A stretch of 45,471 nt of DNA, from NCBI GenBank assembly GCA_030537455.1, contig JAUNMR010000010.1, forward strand, positions 1-45,471, written 5' to 3'. How positions within the stretch are numbered: the first letter of the stretch is position 1; each line of letters opens with the position of its first letter. Position numbers and translations under genes: made by a program. Positions 8,064 through 15,152 of this stretch are shown here, piece by piece. The notes beneath the pieces were generated by a model. The model did no database searches. It had not been told where the DNA came from and saw nothing but the letters and a program-made list of their open reading frames with translations. Origin of the DNA: Planctomycetia bacterium (GTDB taxonomy: Bacteria; Planctomycetota; Planctomycetia; Pirellulales; Thermoguttaceae).

Positions 8064-9539
8064 ATGGCGTCGATACAGAATCCGGAATTTTTTGAAAGTC
8101 GTTCAATCCCACGATTATTAGCGCAGTTCTCCTTGCCGGCGATTATGGCAAGTTTTGTGACGGCGACCTATAATCTCGTGGCGCGCGTCTTTGTCGCACA
8201 TCGTTTTGGCGTCGACGGCGTCGCGGCGCTCACCGCGTCTTTTCCGGTGATTGTTATCTTTTTGGCGGTCGCTATGACGATTGGTTCCGGCTCGACGATT
8301 CTTATCTCGATCCACCTGGGCGAACGCGATAACGAGCGCGCCGAGGAAGCGCTCGGTCAGGCGCTCTTTTTGTCGTGCGCAACCGCCGCGCTCTTTATTG
8401 TCTTTGGTCTTACCTTTTTGGAGTCGATTTTACGCTTGGTCGGCGCCACGGAAGCGATACTTCCGATGGCGAAATCGTACCTTCGCGTGGTGATCTGGGG
8501 CGTGCTTTTACAGCACGTCGCTTACGGCGTTAACAACTTCGTACGCGCCGAGGGCAAGCCGCGAATCGCGATGGTCTCAATGGTGCTTTCGGCCTTTGTC
8601 AACGGGTTTCTCGACTGGTTCTTTCTTTTTAAACTGCGTACTGGAATTTGGGGCGCCGGGTTGGCGAACGTTATAGCCTGTGGCGTGGCGGCCATGTGGA
8701 TATGCTGGCTCTATTTTTCCGGTCACACGATTTTGCGTTGGCGTTTGAAGTATTTTCGCTTTAATTGGGAGCTGACTAAGAAGATCGCGGCTTGTGGCGC
8801 GGCGCCCTTTGCGACACAGGCTTGTTCCGCGATTTTACAGACGACGCAAAACAATCTTCTTGGTCATTACGGGGCTCTCTACGGTCAAGCCAAGGGGTAT
8901 ACCTTTGACGGCGCGTCGACCGCGATCGCGATTATGGGGGTGGCAGTAGCCGTAGCCAATATGTTTCTCATGCCCTTTTTAGGTTTGGGGCAGGGGGTAC
9001 AACCGATCGTCGGTTACAACGCCGGGGCGGGTCGTCCTGACCGCGTGGCGTCGGTCATAAAAATCGCGCTCATGATCGGAATTGTGGCGGGCGTGGCGAT
9101 CTGGAGCGTGATTATGTTGCGACCGGAATGGTTCGTTAAGCCGTTTTTAAGTCTTCATGAGCAGGGCTATGCAGAGAAGCTCGCGTTGGGACGCGTGGCA
9201 ATGCGCGCGGTGCTACTAGCGATGCCCTGTATTACGGTGAACGTTCTGGCAGGCGGTTATTTCCAGGCGCAGGGGCGCGCTATGCTCGCGCTCATGACGA
9301 CGCTTTTGCGTCAGTTATTCTTCCTCCTGCCCTGTCTTGTGGCGTCGACGTATTTGTGCGAACGCTGGTTCCATCGTGGTCTGGACGGATGCTGGTATTC
9401 CTTTGCCGTGTCTGATTTTCTGGCGTTTCTGGTTTCGCTCTACTTCCTGCAACGCGACCTTAAAGAGAAGGACGAACAGATTCAACAAATGCATCGTCGC
9501 GAGCCAGTCGCGACTGCGATGGAGGTCAGAGGGTTATGA
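8064..9539 (+). CDS. MATE family multidrug/solute efflux transporter
   Basis: The product is an inner-membrane antiporter (about 491 residues) that would use an ion gradient to export small organic molecules. The sequence shows roughly twelve hydrophobic segments in two similar halves. It carries the MATE opening pattern (SIPRLLAQFSLPAIMASFV, then NLVARVFVAHRFG), the PLI/MAxSYLRVVIWG stretch, and in the second half FLGLGQGVQPIVGYNAGAGR, a hallmark of the family. The ATG at 8064 has AAAGG about ten bases upstream; a GTG at 8037 would add nine residues and is less well supported. Its stop overlaps the next ATG (ATGA, 9536-9539), so translation of the SDR gene is probably coupled. Substrate cannot be read from sequence. 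Family assignment is secure. Confidence 0.92.
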   Translation: MASIQNPEFFESRSIPRLLAQFSLPAIMASFVTATYNLVARVFVAHRFGVDGVAALTASFPVIVIFLAVAMTIGSGSTILISIHLGERDNERAEEALGQALFLSCATAALFIVFGLTFLESILRLVGATEAILPMAKSYLRVVIWGVLLQHVAYGVNNFVRAEGKPRIAMVSMVLSAFVNGFLDWFFLFKLRTGIWGAGLANVIACGVAAMWICWLYFSGHTILRWRLKYFRFNWELTKKIAACGAAPFATQACSAILQTTQNNLLGHYGALYGQAKGYTFDGASTAIAIMGVAVAVANMFLMPFLGLGQGVQPIVGYNAGAGRPDRVASVIKIALMIGIVAGVAIWSVIMLRPEWFVKPFLSLHEQGYAEKLALGRVAMRAVLLAMPCITVNVLAGGYFQAQGRAMLALMTTLLRQLFFLLPCLVASTYLCERWFHRGLDGCWYSFAVSDFLAFLVSLYFLQRDLKEKDEQIQQMHRREPVATAMEVRGL

Positions 9540-10423
9540 GCGAGATCAAATCGACCGATCGAGTCGCCAATTTACCTTGCGACGTCTGCTCTTCCGGTTC
9601 AAACGTCGTAATCATCGGCGCGGGGGGAGGAATCGGCTCGGCGTTAATCGAGGAATATCGACATAAAAACGCGACGCTCTTTTTGAGCGCTCATTCTCAC
9701 TTTCCACACCTTCAGGCTTGGTCGACGGCGCAGGCGCAATGTGACGACTTTGCGGGCGTTCACGTTGTCCACGCGGATCTTGTCCAGGAGGACGGTCCGG
9801 AACGACTGGCGAAGGAACTGACGGACGCGTTGCGTCAGGCGTCGCCGGAGGGAAAGGCACGACCCGATCAAGTCGCGATTGTTTCGGGACTCGACCTCAT
9901 GACAGAGGAGGCGCGCGCGCTGAATTATAACGAGCGTATGGAGCGAATATGGCGCGTTGACGTGCGCGCCACGGTCGTACTAGCGCGCGCGTTTTCGGCA
10001 ATGGCGCGCGCATACGCCGTTGAGCACGGCGACACGCGACCGGCGTGGCGCGGGAGCATGGCTCTTATGGGCTGGTCGGGGGTTTCGCGCGGTCAAGAGG
10101 GCGCGACCTCGCAATTGTACGCGCTGGCCAAAGGGGCAGTAGAGGCGTTTGCCAAGGCGCTGGCGCAGGATTCCGCGCCGTATCAACGCGTGAACGTCGT
10201 GGCGCCAGGGTGGATAAGAACGACCTGGGGCGCGCAAGCGTCCCTGAATGCGAACCGACGCGCACGAGCGGAGTCGCTCATGCAACGCTGGGGAGAGGCG
10301 AAAGAGGTCGCGAGGGTCTTGGCGTTTGTACTTTCGGAACAGGCTTCCTTTATTAACGGTCAGCGCATTGTGGTCGACGGAGGCTTCGATTATAGAACGC
10401 CGATAAAAATCGCCCCCCATTGA
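9536..10423 (+). CDS. SDR family NAD(P)-dependent oxidoreductase
   Basis: This 295-residue cytoplasmic protein has the classical short-chain dehydrogenase layout: nucleotide-binding GAGGGIG (28-34) after a hydrophobic strand, a long helix, then the active site with Ser181 and Tyr195-x-x-x-Lys199 (YALAK), followed by NVVAPGWIRT and a C-terminal VLSEQASFINGQRIVVDGG, which is typical of FabG-like reductases. It is somewhat longer than the usual ~250 residues because of an N-terminal extension of about 20 residues and a Pro/Gly-rich insertion near 100-110. The four-base overlap with the MATE gene suggests coupled translation and perhaps a shared process, for example making or modifying a compound that is exported. 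Substrate is unknown. Its family is near certain; a role in fatty-acid synthesis is not supported by context. Confidence 0.9.
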   Translation: MSEIKSTDRVANLPCDVCSSGSNVVIIGAGGGIGSALIEEYRHKNATLFLSAHSHFPHLQAWSTAQAQCDDFAGVHVVHADLVQEDGPERLAKELTDALRQASPEGKARPDQVAIVSGLDLMTEEARALNYNERMERIWRVDVRATVVLARAFSAMARAYAVEHGDTRPAWRGSMALMGWSGVSRGQEGATSQLYALAKGAVEAFAKALAQDSAPYQRVNVVAPGWIRTTWGAQASLNANRRARAESLMQRWGEAKEVARVLAFVLSEQASFINGQRIVVDGGFDYRTPIKIAPH

Positions 10424-10485
10424 CGAAAAACCCCCGTTCTGGATAATACTCTGTGATTTTGTTCGCGCACGCTCCGACGGTACCG

Positions 10486-10514
10486 TTGACGCGAACGCTC
10501 AAATTACCCATCAT
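10486..10514 (+). promoter_or_regulatory. Possible promoter upstream of the RpiB-like gene
   Basis: TTGACG (10486-10491) is followed after 17 bases by CATCAT (10509-10514), which matches only four of six bases of the -10 consensus. It lies 54 bases before the ATG at 10569 in an otherwise featureless 145-base gap. The -35 is good and the -10 weak. Confidence 0.35.
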
Positions 10515-10568
10515 ACGGTCGTGCGTTAGCGTCCAAAAAGACGTCGCGTCGCCAGAAAGTAATACGTC

Positions 10569-11201
10569 ATGAATATTGCATTAGGTAGCGATCACAGAGG
10601 TTGCAAAATAGCGGAAAAGTTAATGCGCGATCTGTTTTGTTGCAAGCATTATATGCAAGAAGATCAGGCGGACTCAATTGATTTTGAGCAATTTGGCGAT
10701 ATGAGCGGCGCGTTTTTAATCACCGACGCGACGTTGGGCGACGTCAAACAGTCGCGTTCACCGAAAATAGAAACGCTGGTCTATAGTAAACTGGCTCAGG
10801 TATCGGACGCCTCGCAAGAGTTTGAGCCAGAGCCCGCGAGCGCTACCAGGTGCGTCGACTATCCCGACGTGGCCGCCGCGGTTGCCGAAGCGGTTTCAAA
10901 AGGAATTGCCGATCGTGGCGTGCTCATTTGCGGCACTGGCGTCGGTATGTGCATTACCGCCAATAAGTTTATGGGCGCGCGCGCTGCGGTCTGTTCAAAC
11001 GAGGTGGCGGCGGAGTTGAGTCGACGTCACAACGACGCTAATATTCTGTGCCTTTCCGGAGAATTTCTCAGTCCCGACGTACTGGAGTCCGTGGCGCGTA
11101 CATGGTTTGCCTTCGATTTCGACGGTCTCAAGCCCGAGGGCGCTAGACACAAGCGTCGACTCGAGAAGCTTGAGGAAATCGAAAAAAAGACCGGTCTATA
11201 A
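10569..11201 (+). CDS. RpiB/LacA/LacB family sugar-phosphate isomerase with internal insertion
   Basis: Members of this family interconvert ribose-5-phosphate and ribulose-5-phosphate, or related sugar phosphates such as galactose-6-phosphate. Visible signatures are the opening NIALGSDHRGCKIAEKL, VDYPDVAAAVAEAV (~96-109), and the active-site LICGTGVGMCITANKF with Cys121 at the position of the catalytic cysteine of E. coli RpiB. Further on are ARAAVCSNEVAAELSRRHND and a C-terminal ARHKRRLEKLEEIE. The family is usually ~150 residues; this one has 210. The extra ~55 residues lie between the first helix and DYPD (about residues 24-95) and contain Asp/Glu-rich, low-similarity sequence. All catalytic landmarks remain, so the enzyme is probably active. 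The exact sugar is undetermined. It appears to be a single-gene unit. Confidence 0.88.
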   Translation: MNIALGSDHRGCKIAEKLMRDLFCCKHYMQEDQADSIDFEQFGDMSGAFLITDATLGDVKQSRSPKIETLVYSKLAQVSDASQEFEPEPASATRCVDYPDVAAAVAEAVSKGIADRGVLICGTGVGMCITANKFMGARAAVCSNEVAAELSRRHNDANILCLSGEFLSPDVLESVARTWFAFDFDGLKPEGARHKRRLEKLEEIEKKTGL

Positions 11202-11346
11202 TTCCGCAAAGAGGTTCGCCGTGTGAGACGGCGTCTGTTTACACGCTCTGAATCTGTTGTCGTCGTGCTTCTGCGCCAGGTTCAGAGAGTCTTTTTATAT
11301 GAATTTATAAAAAAGACGTCTTTTTTAAAGAATTCTGGAAATACGC

Positions 11347-11374
11347 TTGACTGTGTTTTTCATACTCGTATAAA
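11347..11374 (+). promoter_or_regulatory. Sigma70-type promoter for the Bax-inhibitor-1 family gene
   Basis: TTGACT (11347-11352), a 16-base spacer and TATAAA (11369-11374) give a near-consensus promoter 92 bases upstream of the ATG at 11466. It is the strongest signal in the 264-base gap 11202-11465, which is otherwise T-rich around 11290-11330 and contains no recognisable gene. Confidence 0.65.
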
Positions 11375-11465
11375 TAAGAGACAGTCATGACGAATGACGT
11401 CTTGACGCAAGTTTGGATAGTTCAGCGCGTCTTGTGCGTCGCGTTATTTAGGGGTATTAACTACG

Positions 11466-12254
11466 ATGGAAAATAATAACAACAATTATAAGCAATTCAT
11501 CGAGGAAAACTCGAAGCTCAGGAGCTTTGGCCGCCAGGAAGAGGTCAATGCGGCAGTCTGGAATAGCGTGGAGCAGGTCGAAACTCGTCATGAAACGACG
11601 AGATCCTTTGTGGTTCGCACGTATCTGAATCTCTTTGGCGCGGTTGCTCTTTTCGCCGTGCTTGAAGCGATTATTTTCTCCCTCGTGGGATCGCAAGGGA
11701 TTATTGAGCTGTTCGCTTCCTCCGGGAAACTCCTGGCTCTGGTCATGCTGGGTTTGTGTCTGGGCGGTCCAAGCCTGGGAACCTATATGCTCACGCGTTC
11801 CACGTCACGTGTCGGTCAGTACGGCGTTCTGGGCTACTATTCGGTTCTCTACGCGTTGATCTTCACCCCGATTCTAGCGATTGCACAGAATATGGCGGGC
11901 GGCGCGCTGATTATGCAGGCAGTTGGATTGACCGTGGCGCTCTTTGCGGCGCTCTCCTCCGCGGTCTTTATTACCCGCGCTAATTTTTCGTTCCTTCGTA
12001 CGGGGCTGACCTTTTTCGGACTTGCCGCGTTCATTTTGATCCTCGCGTCCTGGCTCTTGAACTTCACGCTTGGCGTTTGGTTCTCCGCGGCGATGATCGT
12101 GCTCATGTGCGGTTATATCCTCTATGAGACCTCGATGATGATCCACGAGATGGACGACAGCCACGACGTGATCGCCTCGATTATGCTCTTCAGCTCGCTC
12201 ATGACGCTCTTCTATTACGTTCTGCGTCTGGTGATGGCGTTCAACCGTCGTTAA
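11466..12254 (+). CDS. Bax inhibitor-1 (BI-1/YccA/YetJ) family membrane protein
   Basis: The 262-residue protein begins with ~45 polar residues, rich in Asn and Lys, then about seven membrane segments (FGAVALFAVLEAIIF, LALVMLGLCLGG, GVLGYYSVLYALIF, IMQAVGLTVALFAALSSAVF, and three more). The late segment ends in CGYILYETSMMIHEMD and the C-terminus in FYYVLRLVMAFNRR, both typical of the BI-1 family. Bacterial relatives such as YetJ act as pH-sensitive calcium leak channels in the inner membrane, and E. coli YccA modulates FtsH. Where many members have Asp in the 'Y-D-T-Q' motif this one has Glu (YETS). The gene has its own promoter and terminator and so is probably monocistronic. The family is clear; physiological role here is unknown. 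Confidence 0.9.
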   Translation: MENNNNNYKQFIEENSKLRSFGRQEEVNAAVWNSVEQVETRHETTRSFVVRTYLNLFGAVALFAVLEAIIFSLVGSQGIIELFASSGKLLALVMLGLCLGGPSLGTYMLTRSTSRVGQYGVLGYYSVLYALIFTPILAIAQNMAGGALIMQAVGLTVALFAALSSAVFITRANFSFLRTGLTFFGLAAFILILASWLLNFTLGVWFSAAMIVLMCGYILYETSMMIHEMDDSHDVIASIMLFSSLMTLFYYVLRLVMAFNRR

Positions 12255-12329
12255 TCCATCTGCGTCCTTTCGTCCGACGCTATGTAGAGCCGAATGAACG
12301 TTAGCCTTTTGGGCGTGATACATTGAAGC

Positions 12330-12370
12330 ACGCGCGTCGCTCCTCTGAGAATGAGGGGGGCGCGTTTTTT
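12330..12370 (+). terminator. Rho-independent terminator after the BI-1 gene
   Basis: ACGCGCGtCGCTCCTC pairs with GAGGGGGGCGCGT around a short loop (TGAGAAT), and TTTTTT follows at 12365-12370. It lies about 75 bases after the stop codon. Confidence 0.85.
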
Positions 12371-12748
12371 CGTCCCGATTGGCACGTTAAGAGTCGAACC
12401 GGCGCTACTGTCATACCATTGCGCCTAACAGTATGACGTTACGTGTAAGAAACGCGTTAGTTATGGTTTATTGAGATAAAATAAAATAGTTGGGTTAGAT
12501 ATAAGTTCTGTAGAGATTGTGTTAACAAGGTAAAAATAAGATCGATATCTTTGTTTCGACTGTAAATAAGGTTGTGAATGGAGTCTTCAACGAATACGAT
12601 CAACTTGTTTAGGTCAATGAAGTCGCAGTTAGTTGCTCATTATAAATAGTGATAATACTGAGTTTACATGTGGCGTTTTGTTTGTAAATATCATTAGGAT
12701 ATAAAATTCTATGACATGCAAATTTTTTGCCAATTTTTTATTTTTATG
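12371..12748. other. AT-rich intergenic stretch without a recognisable gene
   Basis: This stretch is part of the 646-base gap between the BI-1 gene and the lipoprotein gene. From about 12440 it is much richer in A and T than its surroundings, with short homopolymer runs (for example CAATTTTTTATTTTTATG near 12731). I found no open frame with coding character. Near its left end GTCATAC (12410-12416) and GTATGAC (12431-12437) form an inverted repeat with a 14-base loop. It may be a regulatory region or the remnant of an insertion; nothing in it identifies a mobile element. Confidence 0.5.
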
Positions 12749-12777
12749 TTGAAGCGTCGAATACAATAAGATATAAC
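12749..12777 (+). promoter_or_regulatory. Sigma70-type promoter for the lipoprotein gene
   Basis: TTGAAG (12749-12754) and TATAAC (12772-12777) are separated by exactly 17 bases. The predicted transcript would carry a leader of about 115 bases before the ATG at 12901. Confidence 0.55.
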
Positions 12778-12900
12778 ATTGGCAGTGGGAATATTGCGTC
12801 ATGACGTTAGCGTTGCGGTAATATCGCGTTTTAAGTCGACGGGTACTCCGATAGCGCAGGCGTCAGTCATGCGGTTGGTTGTTATATTAGGAGCAGTGTT

Positions 12901-13398
12901 ATGCGTCGTTGGATTGGTTTTATTTTGGTTTTGCTTGCGGTTACGCAACCGGGCTGTAAGAAGGACTCTCGTCCCGACGGTCTGCCCGACTTGTATCCTT
13001 TCACGATTAAAATCCTGCAAGAGGGTTCGCCGGTCGAAGGCGCGAGCGTGAATTTGGCGTCGACTGATCCCGCGCTTATGAAATGGCCCTGTGGCGGTAT
13101 GACCGGCGCCGACGGCGTCGCCACGATGAACACCTATGGTTTTCCCGGCGCGCCGGCTGGAAGCTTTAAAGTCGTTGTCTCTAAGACAGTCGAAGAAGGA
13201 GGCGCCACGACCGATGAAGAATCCGCCCAAATGATGATTGAAGGTCAAGAGATTTCCGCGCAAATGTTCGATCTGATCGATCCGATCTACAAATTCGATA
13301 CCAAGACGTCTCTGACCGTCGAGGTTCAGGCGAGTAAATCGAACGCGCCGGTAGAATTTGAAGTCGGAGCCGCGACCCATGAAGCGGTCAGAATGTAA
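12901..13398 (+). CDS. Small lipoprotein with carboxypeptidase-regulatory-like beta domain
   Basis: The 165-residue protein starts MRRWIGFILVLLAVTQPGCKK: two Arg, a hydrophobic core and a Cys at 19 preceded by Gly, consistent with a lipoprotein signal although the -3 residue is not the usual Leu. AGGAG at 12889-12893, seven bases before the ATG, fixes the start. The mature part reads as one Ig-like or transthyretin-like beta-sandwich: FTIKILQEGSPVEGASVNL, then TGADGVATMNTYG and GSFKVVVSKTV. This is the carboxypeptidase-regulatory-like pattern that Planctomycetes often encode beside DUF1559 genes, exactly as here (DUF1559 starts 184 bases downstream). It probably sits in the cell envelope. The molecular role of this planctomycete pairing is not known to me. 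Confidence 0.85.
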   Translation: MRRWIGFILVLLAVTQPGCKKDSRPDGLPDLYPFTIKILQEGSPVEGASVNLASTDPALMKWPCGGMTGADGVATMNTYGFPGAPAGSFKVVVSKTVEEGGATTDEESAQMMIEGQEISAQMFDLIDPIYKFDTKTSLTVEVQASKSNAPVEFEVGAATHEAVRM

Positions 13399-13582
13399 TT
13401 TTAACAAGAAGAAATATAGTTATTAAGTTCACGGCGTCGCGCGCTGAACAACGCCACGCCTCCTTACATTCAATGTGAATCCGAAGCGAAACGTTGCGCT
13501 TGGCGCCTAATCGTTTGCTTGCGCGACGTTCCGTCAAACGTTTTATTTCTCATTCCATCTTCCCTCATTGAAAGGATGCTTT

Positions 13583-14689
13583 ATGACAAGCTCATCCCAA
13601 AGCCATCGTGGATTTACCCTGGTGGAGCTACTGGTCGTCATTGCAATTATCGGTATCCTCATTGGTTTGCTTCTGCCAGCGGTTCAGGCAGCGCGTGAAG
13701 CGGCGCGTCGTATGCAATGTACGAACAACCTCAAACAGGCCGGTTTGGCGATTCATAACTACCATGACGTGAATGGAACTTGCCCGCCCATGGCCACGAC
13801 TTATAAAGGTTATACCGGCAGTTATCCGGGCAGTAACTTCACCATTGGACCGCGACTGCTCCTGTTGCCCTTTATGGAACAGAACGCTCTGTTTGCAGAA
13901 TTCGATTCCGAAGCGAGTAAGGTTTCCGGGGCGTCTGCTTGGAGTGGCGCTGGCGCCAATAACGAAGCGAATTTTGCCAAGGTTAAGGTTTCGACCTGGC
14001 AGTGTCCTTCCGACGGTCGCAATACAGAAATGTCCAACGCGCTTGGCGCTCAGTACGTCGCCGGTCGCGCGAACGTGATCTTCTGCGCCGGTGACGCGAT
14101 GTGGGGTAATCAGCGTGCGGAAAAACTGGAAGGTAACGCTCGTGCGAAAATCGCCTCACGAGGTATGTTCCAGCCTCAACAGTGGCGTACCTTGGCGTTC
14201 TGTACCGACGGTACCAGTAATACCATTGCGACGTCCGAAGGCGCCTGTGGCGATGGTAAAGATCCGCGCGTGAAGGGCGGATTGGCGCTGATCCCCTCGA
14301 TGTACGACGGTACCAATGCTCGTCCCGGTCCGTGTATTACCAATGGCTACAGTTCCACCGACCATAACACGCTCAGCGCTACCTCCGACACCTGGCGCGG
14401 CACCTTCTGGGCTGACAACCGCACTCAAAGCGCCGGTTTCTCCACCAATGTTCCGCCTAACTCGGTCGCCTGCGTTTACAGTAACTCTTATCCGTGGATT
14501 ACCGGCGGCGCTCAAAGCTACCACGCCGGCGGCGTCAACGTCGGACTGCTCGACGGTTCCGTGCGCTTTGTCTCTGATACTATCGATACCGGCGACTTGA
14601 CGGCGTATCAAGTCGTCAGTGGTAAGAGTCCCTACGGCGTCTGGGGAGCGATGGGCACCCCGACAGGCGGCGAAACCCTTAATCTATAA
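13583..14689 (+). CDS. DUF1559 protein with prepilin-type N-terminal cleavage/methylation motif
   Basis: The protein of about 368 residues opens with the type IV pilin-like signal RGFTLVELLVVIAIIG: processing is expected after Gly10, with Phe11 becoming N-terminal and Glu15 at the conserved +5 position. The hydrophobic helix runs on through LIGLLLPAVQAAREAARR, followed by CTNNLKQAGLAIHNYHDVNG, the signature of DUF1559 (the SBP_bac_10 group of Planctomycetes). The globular part has paired cysteines and ends with SYHAGGVNVGLLDGS and RFVSD, another family landmark. The start is the ATG at 13583, with GAAAGGA about six bases upstream; an earlier in-frame TTG (13568) would overlap that site. Such proteins are greatly expanded in Planctomycetes and are thought to be pseudopilins or surface fibre components. 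Its partner is probably the upstream lipoprotein. Confidence 0.93.
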   Translation: MTSSSQSHRGFTLVELLVVIAIIGILIGLLLPAVQAAREAARRMQCTNNLKQAGLAIHNYHDVNGTCPPMATTYKGYTGSYPGSNFTIGPRLLLLPFMEQNALFAEFDSEASKVSGASAWSGAGANNEANFAKVKVSTWQCPSDGRNTEMSNALGAQYVAGRANVIFCAGDAMWGNQRAEKLEGNARAKIASRGMFQPQQWRTLAFCTDGTSNTIATSEGACGDGKDPRVKGGLALIPSMYDGTNARPGPCITNGYSSTDHNTLSATSDTWRGTFWADNRTQSAGFSTNVPPNSVACVYSNSYPWITGGAQSYHAGGVNVGLLDGSVRFVSDTIDTGDLTAYQVVSGKSPYGVWGAMGTPTGGETLNL

Positions 14690-14785
14690 GTCAATCCCTC
14701 TGACTGGGTTTCTTGACCGTACGAATAGATAGGCGCCGACGCTACGCGAATCGTGTGTACGCTCGGCGTGAATATCGCTAAAATC

Positions 14786-14825
14786 ACCGCCCCAGCGCTA
14801 CAAAGCGCTCGGGCGGTTGTCTTTT
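14786..14825 (+). terminator. Rho-independent terminator after the DUF1559 gene
   Basis: ACCGCCC-AGCGCT at 14786-14799 pairs with AGCGCT-CGGGCGGT at 14804-14817 around a short ACAA loop, followed by TGTCTTTT. The stem is long and GC-rich; the T-run is slightly interrupted. Confidence 0.8.
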
Positions 14826-15152
14826 GCGCTCTGGTTATATTCCAAGTCGAAGCCTCTTTTCACGACTGCTACGCGCCAAGGTTGGCGCGGAACGTGTAGA
14901 GCAATGTGGAAAAACAATATTTTCTCCATTTTTAGCGCGATTGCCCCTTGTTTTTTCTGGCTATTTCTTTAAAATGAGTAGACGCAAGATTACTGCGTAG
15001 AGCATGACAACGTGGCGTGGCGTCTGCAAGGAACTGTTCCCTGAGCGGTTCGCGACGCGCTGCAGACGTAGTTGTGCCCTAGCGTTGCGCCGGGTTGGAC
15101 GTGCTCGGCGCGCGTGGGAATCATTAGAAAGACTCCTTGGGAGATTATTCGT
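14826..15152. other. Intergenic region before the TPR/alpha-CTD gene
   Basis: I see no gene in these ~330 bases. The left half is T-rich (for example 14910-14970) and could hold a promoter, but no -35/-10 pair with acceptable spacing stood out. An in-frame ATG at 15072 would extend the next gene by 27 residues of poor coding character (Cys, Trp and Pro-rich), which I did not accept. Confidence 0.45.

Noticed and set aside
12385..12420. tRNA-like text on the minus strand (GGTTCGACTC with a GGCGC/GCGCC stem)
   Set aside because: The T-arm sequence lacks pairing stems and no acceptor, D-arm or CCA end can be assembled, so it is neither a tRNA nor a convincing remnant or attachment site.
12799..13407. 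Minus-strand frame opposite the lipoprotein gene
   Set aside because: The plus-strand lipoprotein has a signal peptide, a good ribosome-binding site and a family pattern; the antisense frame is Arg/His-rich with no features.
14941..14975. TTGCCC and TAAAAT as a promoter for the TPR/alpha-CTD gene
   Set aside because: The spacing is about 23 bases, too long for a sigma70 promoter.
15072..15152. Upstream ATG extension of the TPR/alpha-CTD gene
   Set aside because: The 27 extra residues are of non-coding character, while the ATG at 15153 has a purine-rich binding site.
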